Part shown: positions 50,537 through 58,705 of the stretch, piece by piece
Position numbering within the stretch: position 1 is the stretch's first letter
Layout: the number at the start of each line of letters is the position of its first letter
Source: Klebsiella africana
Lineage (GTDB): Bacteria > Pseudomonadota > Gammaproteobacteria > Enterobacterales > Enterobacteriaceae
Length of the DNA: 64,000 nt
Assembly: GCF_020526085.1 (NCBI RefSeq)
Contig: NZ_CP084874.1
Span: forward strand, 2,480,001 to 2,544,000
Direction of reading: 5' to 3'
Made by a program: the position numbers and the translations under genes
The notes under the pieces: generated by a model
What the model saw: the letters and a program-made list of their open reading frames with translations, nothing else
What the model was told of the DNA's origin: nothing
Database searches by the model: none

Positions 50537-51090
50537 ATAAGCGCTTTGGCCGCACTCCAGGCGGTGACCCCCGGCGGGATCTCCCGGCATTCCACGGATT
50601 CGGCCTGCTGGGCGGCGATAGCGCCATCGATGAGCATCACCATCATCATGGCGACCCGCTCGGCAGGCTCTGGTTTTAACACCAGCAGGAGAATATCGCG
50701 GAAGAACTGCCAGAGGAGCGACTTGAAGCGGGAACACTGCTCCCGGATCGCCGGCGATGACGCACCATATTCAAACAGCGCGCGGGTAAACATGCAGCCG
50801 TGGAACGTTTCGCAGGTAAACCAGCAATGATAGTAGTCGAACACGGCAAACAGCCTCTCCCGCGCGGTGGTTTTATCCGCGGTGATCTGCGCCAGATCCT
50901 GCATAAACTCACTCTCTTTCTGCCTGAGAATATCCAGAATAAGCGCCTCTTTATCGGCGTAGTAGCGATAGAAAGTCATTTTGGAGATGCCGGCATGTTC
51001 AGCAATCCGCTCGATGCTGGGCGACTGATATCCTTCGCGATTAAACAACGCGCTGGCGTGGCGGAGAATGTCCGCTTGTTTTGGCTTCAT
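50512..51090 (-). CDS. TetR-family regulator
   Basis: Regulator of 192 residues. Helix-turn-helix at about 9-55: ADILRHASALFNREGYQSPS and IAEHAGISKMTFYRYYADKE. The C-terminal ligand domain contains ETFHGCMFTRALFEYGASS, frequent in the TetR_C_33-like groups. ATG 51090 begins directly before the DNA-binding helix; the longer frame lacks a ribosome site. It overlaps the convergent HDO gene by 25 bp, a close pairing that suggests co-inheritance. Confidence 0.86.
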   Translation of the reverse strand: MKPKQADILRHASALFNREGYQSPSIERIAEHAGISKMTFYRYYADKEALILDILRQKESEFMQDLAQITADKTTARERLFAVFDYYHCWFTCETFHGCMFTRALFEYGASSPAIREQCSRFKSLLWQFFRDILLLVLKPEPAERVAMMMVMLIDGAIAAQQAESVECREIPPGVTAWSAAKALIYSEGGTL

Positions 51091-51430
51091 GCGTTTTCCT
51101 GTCGAATGGTTTGCTGTCACGACTGCCGGTGACATGGACGTCCTGCAGCAGCGGTGCATTATGCCGGATCTTGCCGCCAGACGGGTAAAAAGTAAATCAG
51201 CCGCGGTTTATACGCCGTCAGTTCCCTCAATAAAACAAGATTGCGTTGACATGCACAAGTCACCATACTTGTCTGCGATAAATCGCTTTGCATAAGTACG
51301 GAGGAGTCGCGTTAATAATCAGTATTCTGACCAGGAAATACCATCTTTCATAGTCAGCGATTGACTCAGGGCTTGCTCATGAAGAGCGATGACAACACCT
51401 GGGAAAATAAATAATTAACAAGGAATGGTT
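51091..51430. other. Intergenic region before the T6SS module
   Basis: About 330 bp between tetR and the effector gene. ACAAGT-CACCAT-ACTTGT (51255-51272) is an inverted repeat directly after a TTGACA-like hexamer (51246-51251). No gene was recognised. The composition shifts to AT-rich near 51.3 kb, the likely left end of the acquired module. Confidence 0.45.
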
Positions 51431-52123
51431 ATGTACTACAAGAATGAAATTGTCCGTTATTTACAGGCTAACAATATTCTTGCGTTAAAACTCGAACATG
51501 CCGTAGCGGGAGCAGAAAAGGCCGTAGCAAACCAAATTGAAACCATAGGCGCAGGTGCAAAGCGTGCGCTTTATTATTCGTCCTGTTTTACCGATGAGTA
51601 CCAGGATGTGTGCCTGCAACAAAAAACCGAAGACATACGATTTAAAAACGGTGTGATTTATCTCCTTAAACATGGAAATATTGCATACGATATGCTCAAG
51701 CTATATTTTGAACAAATATTCAAAGACAAAACTTCAGAGGAACTGGAGCGTATAAAGCGAATACTTATGGCTGTTAACATTCATATTGCCGCAAGCTCAC
51801 TGACCAACGCTGGATTTGCTTTGGCAACAGCCTCATTTGTCGCTACAGGTATAAACCTCAATCTTGAACTTAGTGCATTGGCTGGACGCCGGGCAGGGGG
51901 AGTGGTAGGCGCTATCGGAATATATGGTATTGTGCAGAAAGCAGCAGAGAGTGCGCATCGTCTTTGCGTTTCCGAACCTGCGTATTATTCGGTACTTTAC
52001 GCACATGAGCTGGAAATGATGTACTTTCTGATAGAACCATTGTTTCTAAAATCTGAGGCGTTTACAGCACAACAGGCATCGAATGAGGGGATTGCAAACA
52101 TCATTACCAGGATGATCCGATAG
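51431..52123 (+). CDS. Putative pore-forming T6SS effector
   Basis: Protein of 230 residues with a soluble helical N-terminal half and one long hydrophobic, Gly/Ala-rich region (about 120-178), including LTNAGFALATASFVATGINL and GGVVGAIGIYGIVQKA, a glycine-zipper-like hairpin. Sequence family not recognised. Its place directly before a 62-residue membrane protein and an hcp gene resembles the Ssp6/Sip6 layout of Serratia, where a small ion-selective pore former is delivered with Hcp. ATG 51431 has AAGGA at six bases; ATG 51425 overlaps that site. The toxin role is inferred from context. Confidence 0.6.
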   Translation: MYYKNEIVRYLQANNILALKLEHAVAGAEKAVANQIETIGAGAKRALYYSSCFTDEYQDVCLQQKTEDIRFKNGVIYLLKHGNIAYDMLKLYFEQIFKDKTSEELERIKRILMAVNIHIAASSLTNAGFALATASFVATGINLNLELSALAGRRAGGVVGAIGIYGIVQKAAESAHRLCVSEPAYYSVLYAHELEMMYFLIEPLFLKSEAFTAQQASNEGIANIITRMIR

Positions 52124-52125
52124 CT

Positions 52126-52314
52126 ATGATGAATCTTATTAAAAGATTGCTGCGAAGAATATTCAGATCGTTAATTTCATATTATGGCCCTGCTGTATTG
52201 ACAATCCTCTTCGCCATGGCACAAGGGCTCTTTTTTCCAGAGACGCCTCTCTGGCTTGTTCCCCTGTTTTTCGTATTTGTAATTGTAATGTTTTATCGAT
52301 TTGTAAAATTTTGA
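52126..52314 (+). CDS. Small membrane protein, putative immunity protein
   Basis: 62 residues: a basic amphipathic start (IKRLLRRIFRSLIS) and two hydrophobic helices (YGPAVLTILFAMAQGLFF and WLVPLFFVFVIVMFYRFV) with a short turn. It starts 2 bp after the putative effector stop. A membrane immunity protein is what a pore-forming effector would need. ATG 52126 or 52129. Confidence 0.6.
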   Translation: MMNLIKRLLRRIFRSLISYYGPAVLTILFAMAQGLFFPETPLWLVPLFFVFVIVMFYRFVKF

Positions 52315-52356
52315 CATTGAAAACTTAACTTTATATTAAATTTATAAGGAAATAAT

Positions 52357-52836
52357 ATGTCTACACCCGCACACTTATGGCTGGAAGATGAAAATGGTTC
52401 CCCAATTCTCGGCAGTTGTTTGATGCCACTGCGCCTGGGTTCTATCGAGTTAAAATCCTTTTCTCATGGGGTAACTATTCCGGTAGATCAACACTGGGGA
52501 AAACTAACCGGTACGCGGATCCATCAACCTGTAACGATCGTAAAGGAGTTCGATCAAACAACACCGCTGTTGTACAGAGCAGTCTGCGAAGGCCGAACCA
52601 TGAAGAAGGCGACAATCAAGATGTACCGCATTCTGGAAACAGGTATCGAAGCCGAATATTTCAATATCATTCTGGAAAACGTCAAATTTACCACGGTTGC
52701 ACCATTTCTTTCTCCGGGTGGGATGAGTAGTACCCATCTCGAAACACTCGAATTGCGTTATGAGGCGATCACCTGGAAGTATACCGAAGGGAATATTATC
52801 TATCGTGGCTCATGGAATGACCGGTGTTGCGCCTGA
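52357..52836 (+). CDS. hcp: Hcp-family type VI secretion protein
   Basis: Tube protein of about 159 residues. Hcp features: SIELKSFSHGVTIPVD (about 29-44), GTRIHQPVTIVKEFDQTTPL (about 51-70), ALCEG-like AVCEGRTMKKATIKMYR and the long YFNIILENVKFTTVAP strand. AAGGA precedes the ATG. No other T6SS structural gene is in the window, so this is an orphan hcp serving a T6SS elsewhere. The end SWNDRCCA is unusual and may come from fusion to foreign sequence at about 52822. Confidence 0.85.
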   Translation: MSTPAHLWLEDENGSPILGSCLMPLRLGSIELKSFSHGVTIPVDQHWGKLTGTRIHQPVTIVKEFDQTTPLLYRAVCEGRTMKKATIKMYRILETGIEAEYFNIILENVKFTTVAPFLSPGGMSSTHLETLELRYEAITWKYTEGNIIYRGSWNDRCCA

Positions 52837-52952
52837 ACTCCCCGCTGACCGATTACGATGAGATCTTAGCCTACGGCGGTACTCCGGAAGAATCCGCCAT
52901 GCTGGTGCTGGCCACTACCAAAATCTATCGCTGGGATGAGGCTCCGCCATGA
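52824..52952 (+). pseudogene. C-terminal scrap of an unrecognised gene after hcp
   Basis: An open frame overlapping the end of hcp reads VLRLNSPLTDYDEILAYGGT and EESAMLVLATTKIYRWDEAP to a stop. Composition is GC-rich like the core genome, unlike hcp. No start is present. It looks like the 3' end of a resident gene cut by the module. A GCCTGGC-AGC-GCCAGGC hairpin follows at 52953-52969. Confidence 0.45.
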
Positions 52953-52969
52953 GCCTGGCAGCGCCAGGC
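52953..52969. terminator. Hairpin after the scrap gene
   Basis: GCCTGGC-AGC-GCCAGGC, a perfect 7-bp stem right after the stop codon of the remnant. No U-run follows. Confidence 0.4.
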
Positions 52970-53024
52970 TGCGCAGGTTAAGATGGCCCTGCGATTGCCA
53001 GTCTCATTAAGAAGAAGAGAAGAG

Positions 53025-53561
53025 ATGATGTTACCCCTGACCACGCCCCGGCTGCTGCTGCGCCGGTTCAGAACGGAAGATCTACCGTCTTTCAGCCATT
53101 ATCGCAATCTGCCGGAGGTGGCCCGCTTTCAGAGCTGGACCCACTACAGCATGACAGAGGCGACAGCCTTCTATGAACAACAGCGTTCGCTGGCCTTTGC
53201 TGAGGATGAGAGCTGGTTCCAGCTTGCCGTAGAGATCCAGGCCAACGGTGCGCTGGCGGGAGACGTGGGGATCCACTTTTTCGATCAGGGCAGACAGGCC
53301 GAGCTGGGCATGACCTTTTCCCCGGCATATCAGCACCAGGGGTATGCCCGGGAAGCGATGCGGGCGGTGATGGCCTTACTCTTTGAGCAATTAGCCCATC
53401 ACCGGCTGATGGCGGTGGTTGATACCCGCAATGCCGGCGCGATCAAACTCCTGGAAGGGCTGGGCTTTCGTCGCGAGGCGCATTACCGGCAGAATATCTT
53501 TTTTAAAGGCGAGTGGGGCGACGAGTACCTGTATGCGCTGCTACGTAGCGAATATCAGTGA
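53025..53561 (+). CDS. GNAT-family acetyltransferase (RimJ/RimL-like)
   Basis: Acetyl-CoA-dependent transferase of 178 residues. LTTPRLLLRRFRTEDLPSFS at the start is the RimJ/L-type beginning, YQHQGYAREAMRAVMALLFE (about 103-122) carries the CoA motif Q-x-x-G-x-A, and DTRNAGAIKLLEGLGFRREA (about 134-153) is motif B. ATG 53025 follows GAAGAGAAGAG. Substrate unknown. Confidence 0.85.
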   Translation: MMLPLTTPRLLLRRFRTEDLPSFSHYRNLPEVARFQSWTHYSMTEATAFYEQQRSLAFAEDESWFQLAVEIQANGALAGDVGIHFFDQGRQAELGMTFSPAYQHQGYAREAMRAVMALLFEQLAHHRLMAVVDTRNAGAIKLLEGLGFRREAHYRQNIFFKGEWGDEYLYALLRSEYQ

Positions 53562-53598
53562 AGTGACGGGCGAGCCGTCACTTCTGTCAGGACTGCAG

Positions 53599-54855
53599 TT
53601 AGCTGTGCTGACGGATAAAGCGCGCGCGCCACGGTTTTAGCACCCACAGCGCGAGGGCGGCGGTGACAAAATCAAGGCTAATCGCGCAGCTGAAGACCAT
53701 ATGCCAGCCGTGGGTGTACTGATAGAGCAGGGCCGCCAGCGGGCCGCCGAAGATTGACCCAATCCCCTGCGAAATATACAGCCAGCCATAGTTGGTGGCG
53801 GCATATTCGCTGCCGAACGTATCGGTGAGCGTCGACGGGAAGAGGGAGAAGATCTCTCCCCAGCCAAAGAACACCACCCCGGAGAGCAGGACAAACAGCA
53901 GCGGATCTTCCCGGCATGCCAGCCAGAGCATCATCGCCACGCCTTCCAGCGCAAAGGCGATAAACATGGTTTGTTCGCGGCCGAAGCGGTCGGAAATAAA
54001 ACCAAACAGCGGCCGGGTTAAGCCGTTGGTGAAGCGGTCTATCGTGAGCGCCAGCGGCAGCGCCGCCATGCCAAACACTACCGCCTGGCTAATGCCGAAA
54101 TCTTCGGCGAACACCGCCATTTGCGAAGTGACCATCAGCCCGGAAGTCGACATCATCGCCATCATGGCAAACATCAGCCAGAACAGCGGCTGGCGCAGCA
54201 TTTCCCGGGAAGTAAACGATCTGCTGCTCTGCACCACCGTCTGGCTGACGGGCTGGGAGACCGCGGGTGGCGGCAGCTTCAGCCCCTGACTGGCGAAGAA
54301 GCCGACGAGAGCGAAAAGGATGCCGAAAGTCGTCATCGTGTGTTCAAGGCCGTTAGTGGCCAGCGACAGGGAGACAGGGAAGGTGGTTATAATTGCCCCC
54401 ATCCCGTAGCCCGCCGCCACCGCGCCGGCGGCAAATCCGCGCTGCTGCGGGAACCATTTGACCATCAGGCCGACAACGCCGATGTAGACAATCCCGGTCC
54501 CGAGGCCGCCCATGCAGCCATATACCAGCCAGAGCGTTGCCAGGCCGTTTACCTGCGCGGAAAGCACCCAGCTCATTCCCGCCATCACCGTGCCAATAGC
54601 GATCAGCCGCCGTGGACCAAATTTTTCCACTAACCGCCCCTGAAAAGGTGAAAAGAAGGTCTGCAGGATGATCAGCAGCGAGAAGGTGACCTGCAACTCT
54701 GGCAGACCGACGCCAAGTTTAGCGGCCAGGGGTTTTGTCAACAGCGTCCAGACATATTGCGGACTGGAAATGGCGGCCATGCAGATCAAGCCCAGCACCA
54801 GCTGGCGCCATTTGCCATATTTCGGGGTAACCAACGGTTCGCTGAGTGTCGTCAT
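53599..54855 (-). CDS. OFA-family MFS transporter (oxalate/formate antiporter type)
   Basis: Inner-membrane transporter of 418 residues with 12 segments. Features of the OFA family include GLICMAAISSPQYVWTLLTK (about 19-38), GCMGGLGTGIVYIG and WFPQQRGFAAGAVAAGYGMG (about 130-149). E. coli YhjX is a relative with a pyruvate-linked role. ATG 54855 was chosen at the start of homology; a longer frame to 55020 has no ribosome site. Stands alone. An oxalate role would be notable given HpxW, but nothing here shows it. Confidence 0.83.
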   Translation of the reverse strand: MTTLSEPLVTPKYGKWRQLVLGLICMAAISSPQYVWTLLTKPLAAKLGVGLPELQVTFSLLIILQTFFSPFQGRLVEKFGPRRLIAIGTVMAGMSWVLSAQVNGLATLWLVYGCMGGLGTGIVYIGVVGLMVKWFPQQRGFAAGAVAAGYGMGAIITTFPVSLSLATNGLEHTMTTFGILFALVGFFASQGLKLPPPAVSQPVSQTVVQSSRSFTSREMLRQPLFWLMFAMMAMMSTSGLMVTSQMAVFAEDFGISQAVVFGMAALPLALTIDRFTNGLTRPLFGFISDRFGREQTMFIAFALEGVAMMLWLACREDPLLFVLLSGVVFFGWGEIFSLFPSTLTDTFGSEYAATNYGWLYISQGIGSIFGGPLAALLYQYTHGWHMVFSCAISLDFVTAALALWVLKPWRARFIRQHS

Positions 54856-55403
54856 GTTGTTCTCCGTTTTCAGTAAACTGGCTTCCGTGAAACGCATCCA
54901 CCCTGGATGCTTCACAGAAAGGGGAAGGTGGCGACCGCAGAGTGACGACTTGTTGTGGCCATACGGCATACCATCTTGTCCACATCGCGGTATACAAGCG
55001 CACAGCATTAAACGTGCCATATAAAATAATTTTTTATATTCAGGTGGTTAATGTAATGAGGGCATGTCTGATGGGGGGCGGCATGGTGAATGTGCGGCAC
55101 CAGAGCGGTGCAAATGGGTTATCGCGGTGCGCTTCGCGTGCTAACTGGCGTAAGACACATCATGTATCCTTGACTGGCGTGAGACAGACTTCCGGGCAAA
55201 GCCGCCAAGGTAAACCGGAAATAAGGATGGCGGTTTACCTGCTTAGCACCAAATAAACGCTGCTGTCCCCACTGTTTTTTCTTTATGAGCTGGGCATGTA
55301 TTGTATGGACTTTCGCAGAGAAACATTCTTCCTGGTAGAAATACTGGCTACCACACTCGATATGGGAAGCCGCCCGCTGACGCCTTATCGCCCCACATTA
55401 AGC
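54856..55403. other. Non-coding region with an inverted repeat
   Basis: About 550 bp without a recognised gene. AGGTAAACCG and CGGTTTACCT (55208-55217, 55231-55240) form a 10-bp hairpin with a 13-base loop, possibly the terminator of the LacI gene read on the minus strand. The rest shows no family similarity. Confidence 0.45.
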
Positions 55404-56465
55404 TCACGCAGCGGTACTGGCCCGGACTTTGAGCACTGACGGAATTTCAATAAACTTTTCACACGGATTATCGTTAAGCAGATCGAGAAGGGCTTTACCG
55501 GCTTTCACCCCAATGTCATGCCAGGGAAACTCAACGGTTGTCAGGGCAGGGGAACAGACTGTCGATAACACCCCGCCGCCTAAACTCGCAATCGAAACGG
55601 TATTAGGCACTTTTATGCCGGCACTGTGGCAGGCCATCATGCATCCGCAGGCCATTTCATCCGATGTGCAAATTAACGCATCGAGATCGCCCCAGGTAAT
55701 CATCATATCCTTAAATATATTGACGCCTGTGGCGATGGTGGATGGCAAATGCGTGGTCACCACCCGGTGTGGGGAGCGGTTCAGGGAAAGCATCGCAGTA
55801 TTCCAGCCGCTGAGTAACTGGCGAAACATTGTGTTATTGGCTGGGGTACAGAGCAGCGCGATGTTTTTTAATGAGGCGTCGGCCAGATGAGTGACGATCT
55901 GTTTTACGGCCTTACCGTAATCCACGCCGATGCACATGCCCACGGGGTGGGTATTTAGCGCGCCAATTTCCAGGATAGGGACATCCACATTGGCCAGCAG
56001 CTGGGTGCAGCTCTCAATGGTATCGATATTGAACTGAATAATGGCCGCCGGGTTATAGGCGAGCATTTTTTCAAACGTCTTTTGTTCACTTTGACCGTCA
56101 TGCCCGGACTCCATAAACATCATGGTATATCCGCGTTCAGTCAGCACTTTTTGCAGCGCTTCAGAGACCGGCAAAAAACCCGGCGAAGAGAAGGTGGGGA
56201 CGACGGCGAGAATAAGATCGGAATGGACTGACGCCAGATTACGTGCCTGCAGATTTGGGACATAACCGAGTTGACTGACGGCCGCATCGATGCGATCGCG
56301 AAGCTCAGGGTTCACTTTTTCCGGCATTCTCAGCGCACGCGAGACGGTCATGGCGCTCACACCGACAAACTCAGCCACTTCAGTCAGGGTTATCTTACCC
56401 GTTCCTTTACGTCGTTTTTCTTTCGGGCTACCGTCCGCGTCTAAGCTCTTCACCAAAATCACCAA
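55404..56465 (-). CDS. LacI-family regulator of the PTS operon
   Basis: Regulator of about 353 residues of the GntR/IdnR-like LacI branch. DNA-binding part at about 24-70: ITLTEVAEFVGVSAMTVSRA and the hinge YVPNLQARNLASVHSDLI. A periplasmic-binding-type effector domain follows, ending with SIASLGGGVLSTV and TVEFPWHDIGVKAG. The start is uncertain: TTG 56465 opens the frame, with GTG codons just after. It diverges from the PTS operon over two GTTAGCG operators. Confidence 0.85.
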   Translation of the reverse strand: MVILVKSLDADGSPKEKRRKGTGKITLTEVAEFVGVSAMTVSRALRMPEKVNPELRDRIDAAVSQLGYVPNLQARNLASVHSDLILAVVPTFSSPGFLPVSEALQKVLTERGYTMMFMESGHDGQSEQKTFEKMLAYNPAAIIQFNIDTIESCTQLLANVDVPILEIGALNTHPVGMCIGVDYGKAVKQIVTHLADASLKNIALLCTPANNTMFRQLLSGWNTAMLSLNRSPHRVVTTHLPSTIATGVNIFKDMMITWGDLDALICTSDEMACGCMMACHSAGIKVPNTVSIASLGGGVLSTVCSPALTTVEFPWHDIGVKAGKALLDLLNDNPCEKFIEIPSVLKVRASTAA

Positions 56466-56553
56466 CCGTTTGAAAAATAAAATATATCGAAAGTATATCT
56501 GCGAGTTGCATTATAACTTACCACAGCGAAGGGGAAAGCACATTATAGGCGGT

Positions 56554-56599
56554 GTTAGCGGTAACGCACTTTTTAACATTTTTACTTGTTAGCGCTAAC
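56554..56599. promoter_or_regulatory. Two GTTAGCGSTAAC operators
   Basis: GTTAGCGGTAAC (56554-56565) and the perfect palindrome GTTAGCGCTAAC (56588-56599), centres 34 bp apart, lie between the LacI gene and the PTS operon. The sequence is close to the operators of the LacI/GntR family. Confidence 0.72.
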
Positions 56600-56673
56600 T
56601 TTGGGAGGTGTATCACAGTTGCATTTTAGTTAGCTGTTTATAGTGCAGCACATAAACCCTCTCGGGAGAGCAT

Positions 56674-57111
56674 ATGATCAGAGACTGGTTAACGCCGGAT
56701 AAAATTAAAGTCATTAACTCAATAGATAGCTGGAAAAATGCCGTTCGTCTTGCGGCAGAACCCTTGCTAACGCAAGGGTATATGACCGAGCAATATATTG
56801 AGGCGATTTTAAAAAACCATGAACAACTTGGGCCCTATTATGTATTAGCTCCGGGGTTGGCGATGCCTCATGCCCGTCCTGAACAGGGTGTGTTAAGAAA
56901 TGGATTATCGCTTCTTCATATTAAAGAAGGGGTGTCATTCGGTTCGGCAGAGAATGATCCAGTGTACGTGGTTATAATGCTTTGTGCGCGTTCCGGAGAT
57001 GAACATATTACGATGATCGGTGAACTGGCTGAAATCTTTAGCGATCCGCAAAAGTTAGACCGATTGTTAAATGCCGATGATGTCAAAGCCATTCAGGCCG
57101 TTATTGACTGA
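56674..57111 (+). CDS. PTS EIIA component (ascorbate/mannitol type)
   Basis: Cytoplasmic phosphocarrier of 145 residues. The phosphorylated His lies in APGLAMPHARPEQGV (about 60-74), and the EIIA-2 domain fills the protein. It resembles UlaC/SgaA. First gene of the operon, 12 bp before the EIIB gene. It would receive phosphate from HPr and pass it to the EIIB at 57123. Confidence 0.87.
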   Translation: MIRDWLTPDKIKVINSIDSWKNAVRLAAEPLLTQGYMTEQYIEAILKNHEQLGPYYVLAPGLAMPHARPEQGVLRNGLSLLHIKEGVSFGSAENDPVYVVIMLCARSGDEHITMIGELAEIFSDPQKLDRLLNADDVKAIQAVID

Positions 57112-57122
57112 AGGAAGAGAGA

Positions 57123-57389
57123 ATGAAAAAAGTGCTTATCGTGTGCGGTAATGGTTTAGGCAGCAGCTTCATCGTTGAAATGAATGTCAAAAAAATCCTT
57201 GCCGAAATGAATAAAGAAGCTGAAGTCGCGCATACCGATCTGACGTCGGCGAAAAGCGAAACTGCCGATCTTATTCTCAGCGCCAAAGACATTGCAGAAC
57301 ATCTTAGCAATCACTCTGCAAAGGTAGTTGGATTAAGTAATTTACTGGATAACAATAAAATTAAAGAAATTTTAGCAGAAAACATTTAA
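57123..57389 (+). CDS. PTS EIIB component (UlaB-like)
   Basis: Cytoplasmic carrier of 88 residues. The phospho-Cys is in VLIVCGNGLGSSFIVEMNV (about 4-22), the short form of the lactose/ascorbate EIIB group. GGAAGAGAG precedes the ATG. It lies between the EIIA and EIIC genes and would phosphorylate the sugar carried by the UlaA-like EIIC. Confidence 0.87.
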   Translation: MKKVLIVCGNGLGSSFIVEMNVKKILAEMNKEAEVAHTDLTSAKSETADLILSAKDIAEHLSNHSAKVVGLSNLLDNNKIKEILAENI

Positions 57390-57419
57390 GCAACGGCTAT
57401 CTGATTCGTGGAGTTTAAT

Positions 57420-58682
57420 ATGCTTCATTTTCTTATTTATGATGTGCTAGGGACCCCGGCGATTCTGGTTGGTTTATTTTCACTGATCGGTCTCCTGTTG
57501 CAAAAAAAAGGAATTTCAGACGTTATTTCAGGTACCCTGAAAACCATTATGGGTTTTGTCATTTTAACCGCTGGCGCTGGTATTATTGCTTATACGTTAA
57601 CGATTTTTAGCCAGTTATTTGAGCATTCTTTCCATATTCAGGGCGTGGTACCCAACACTGATGCTATGGCTGCTCTGGCGCAGAAGAATTATGGCACGGA
57701 AACCGCCACCATTATGGTATTGGGTATGCTGATCAATATCGCGCTGGCACGCCTCACGCCATTGAAGTACATCTTTCTGACCGGACACCATACGCTTTAT
57801 ATGGCAGCGATGCTGGCGGTGATTTTGTCAGTAGGGGGGTTGTCAGGAATTTGGGTTGTGACTATTGGCGCGATTATCCTCGGTGCCATGATGGTGATCT
57901 CCCCGGCCATCTTGCAGCCATTTACCCGCAAAATTACCAACACCGACGATCTGGCGCTCGGGCATTTTGGCTCTATCGGCTATCTGCTGTCCGCGCTGGT
58001 GGGCAAAGTTGTTGGTAAAGATAGTCCCTCGATAGAAGAGATCAAAGTACCTAAGTCGCTTAATTTCCTTCGCGACTCCTCGGTAGCCATCTCTCTTACT
58101 ATGATGATTCTGTTCCTTGTGCTGGTGGTCGTCGCAGGCAAATCCTTTGTCGAGGAGACCCTGAGCGCCGGTCAGAACTTTATTATCTTCGCCATTATCC
58201 AGTCCCTCACTTTCGCCGCGGGGGTTTATATCATCCTTGCCGGAGTGCGGATGGTGATTGCTGAGATCGTCCCGGCGTTTAAAGGGATTGCGGACAAGCT
58301 CGTTAAAGACGCTAAGCCGGCGCTGGACTGTCCGACGGTGTTTCCCTTTGCTCCGAATGCCGTCATCGTCGGCTTTCTCGCAAGCTTTGTCGCGGGGCTG
58401 GTCAGTATGTTCCTCTGCCCACTGTTCGGCTTAAGTGTCATTGTCCCGGGTCTGGTTCCTCACTTTTTCTGCGGGGCCACGGCGGGGGTTTACGGCAACA
58501 TAACCGGCGGACGTCGCGGGGCGGTGGTAGGGGCTTTTGCCCACGGCCTGCTCATTTCGTTCCTGCCTGCCATTCTGTTGCCCATGATGGGAAATATGGG
58601 GCTGGGCTCCACGACCTTTGGAGACGCCGACTTTGGCGTTGTCGGGATCGTGCTGGGGCATATCATCGCAATTTTTAACTAA
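57420..58682 (+). CDS. PTS EIIC component (UlaA/SgaT-like)
   Basis: Inner-membrane permease of 420 residues with about 11 helices. Features of the ascorbate-type EIIC are VLGTPAILVGLFSLIGLLLQ (about 8-27), IMGFVILTAGAGIIAYTL, the substrate loop ITNTDDLALGHFGSIGYLLS (about 173-192) and the C-terminal HFFCGATAGVYGNITGGRRG (about 345-364). ATG 57420 with GGAG seven bases upstream is preferred over GTG 57408. The sugar need not be ascorbate. Confidence 0.87.
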   Translation: MLHFLIYDVLGTPAILVGLFSLIGLLLQKKGISDVISGTLKTIMGFVILTAGAGIIAYTLTIFSQLFEHSFHIQGVVPNTDAMAALAQKNYGTETATIMVLGMLINIALARLTPLKYIFLTGHHTLYMAAMLAVILSVGGLSGIWVVTIGAIILGAMMVISPAILQPFTRKITNTDDLALGHFGSIGYLLSALVGKVVGKDSPSIEEIKVPKSLNFLRDSSVAISLTMMILFLVLVVVAGKSFVEETLSAGQNFIIFAIIQSLTFAAGVYIILAGVRMVIAEIVPAFKGIADKLVKDAKPALDCPTVFPFAPNAVIVGFLASFVAGLVSMFLCPLFGLSVIVPGLVPHFFCGATAGVYGNITGGRRGAVVGAFAHGLLISFLPAILLPMMGNMGLGSTTFGDADFGVVGIVLGHIIAIFN

Positions 58683-58705
58683 CTATTGACTCTCGGAGGT
58701 GGTTT

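Noticed and set aside
51431..52836. Complete type VI secretion system
   Set aside because: Only hcp and two small genes are present; no Tss sheath, baseplate, ClpV or VgrG genes occur here.
53599..54855. OFA transporter as the oxalate exporter for the HpxW product
   Set aside because: Attractive because HpxW makes oxalate, but the gene is about 26 kb away, shows no shared regulatory site, and OFA members carry other acids.
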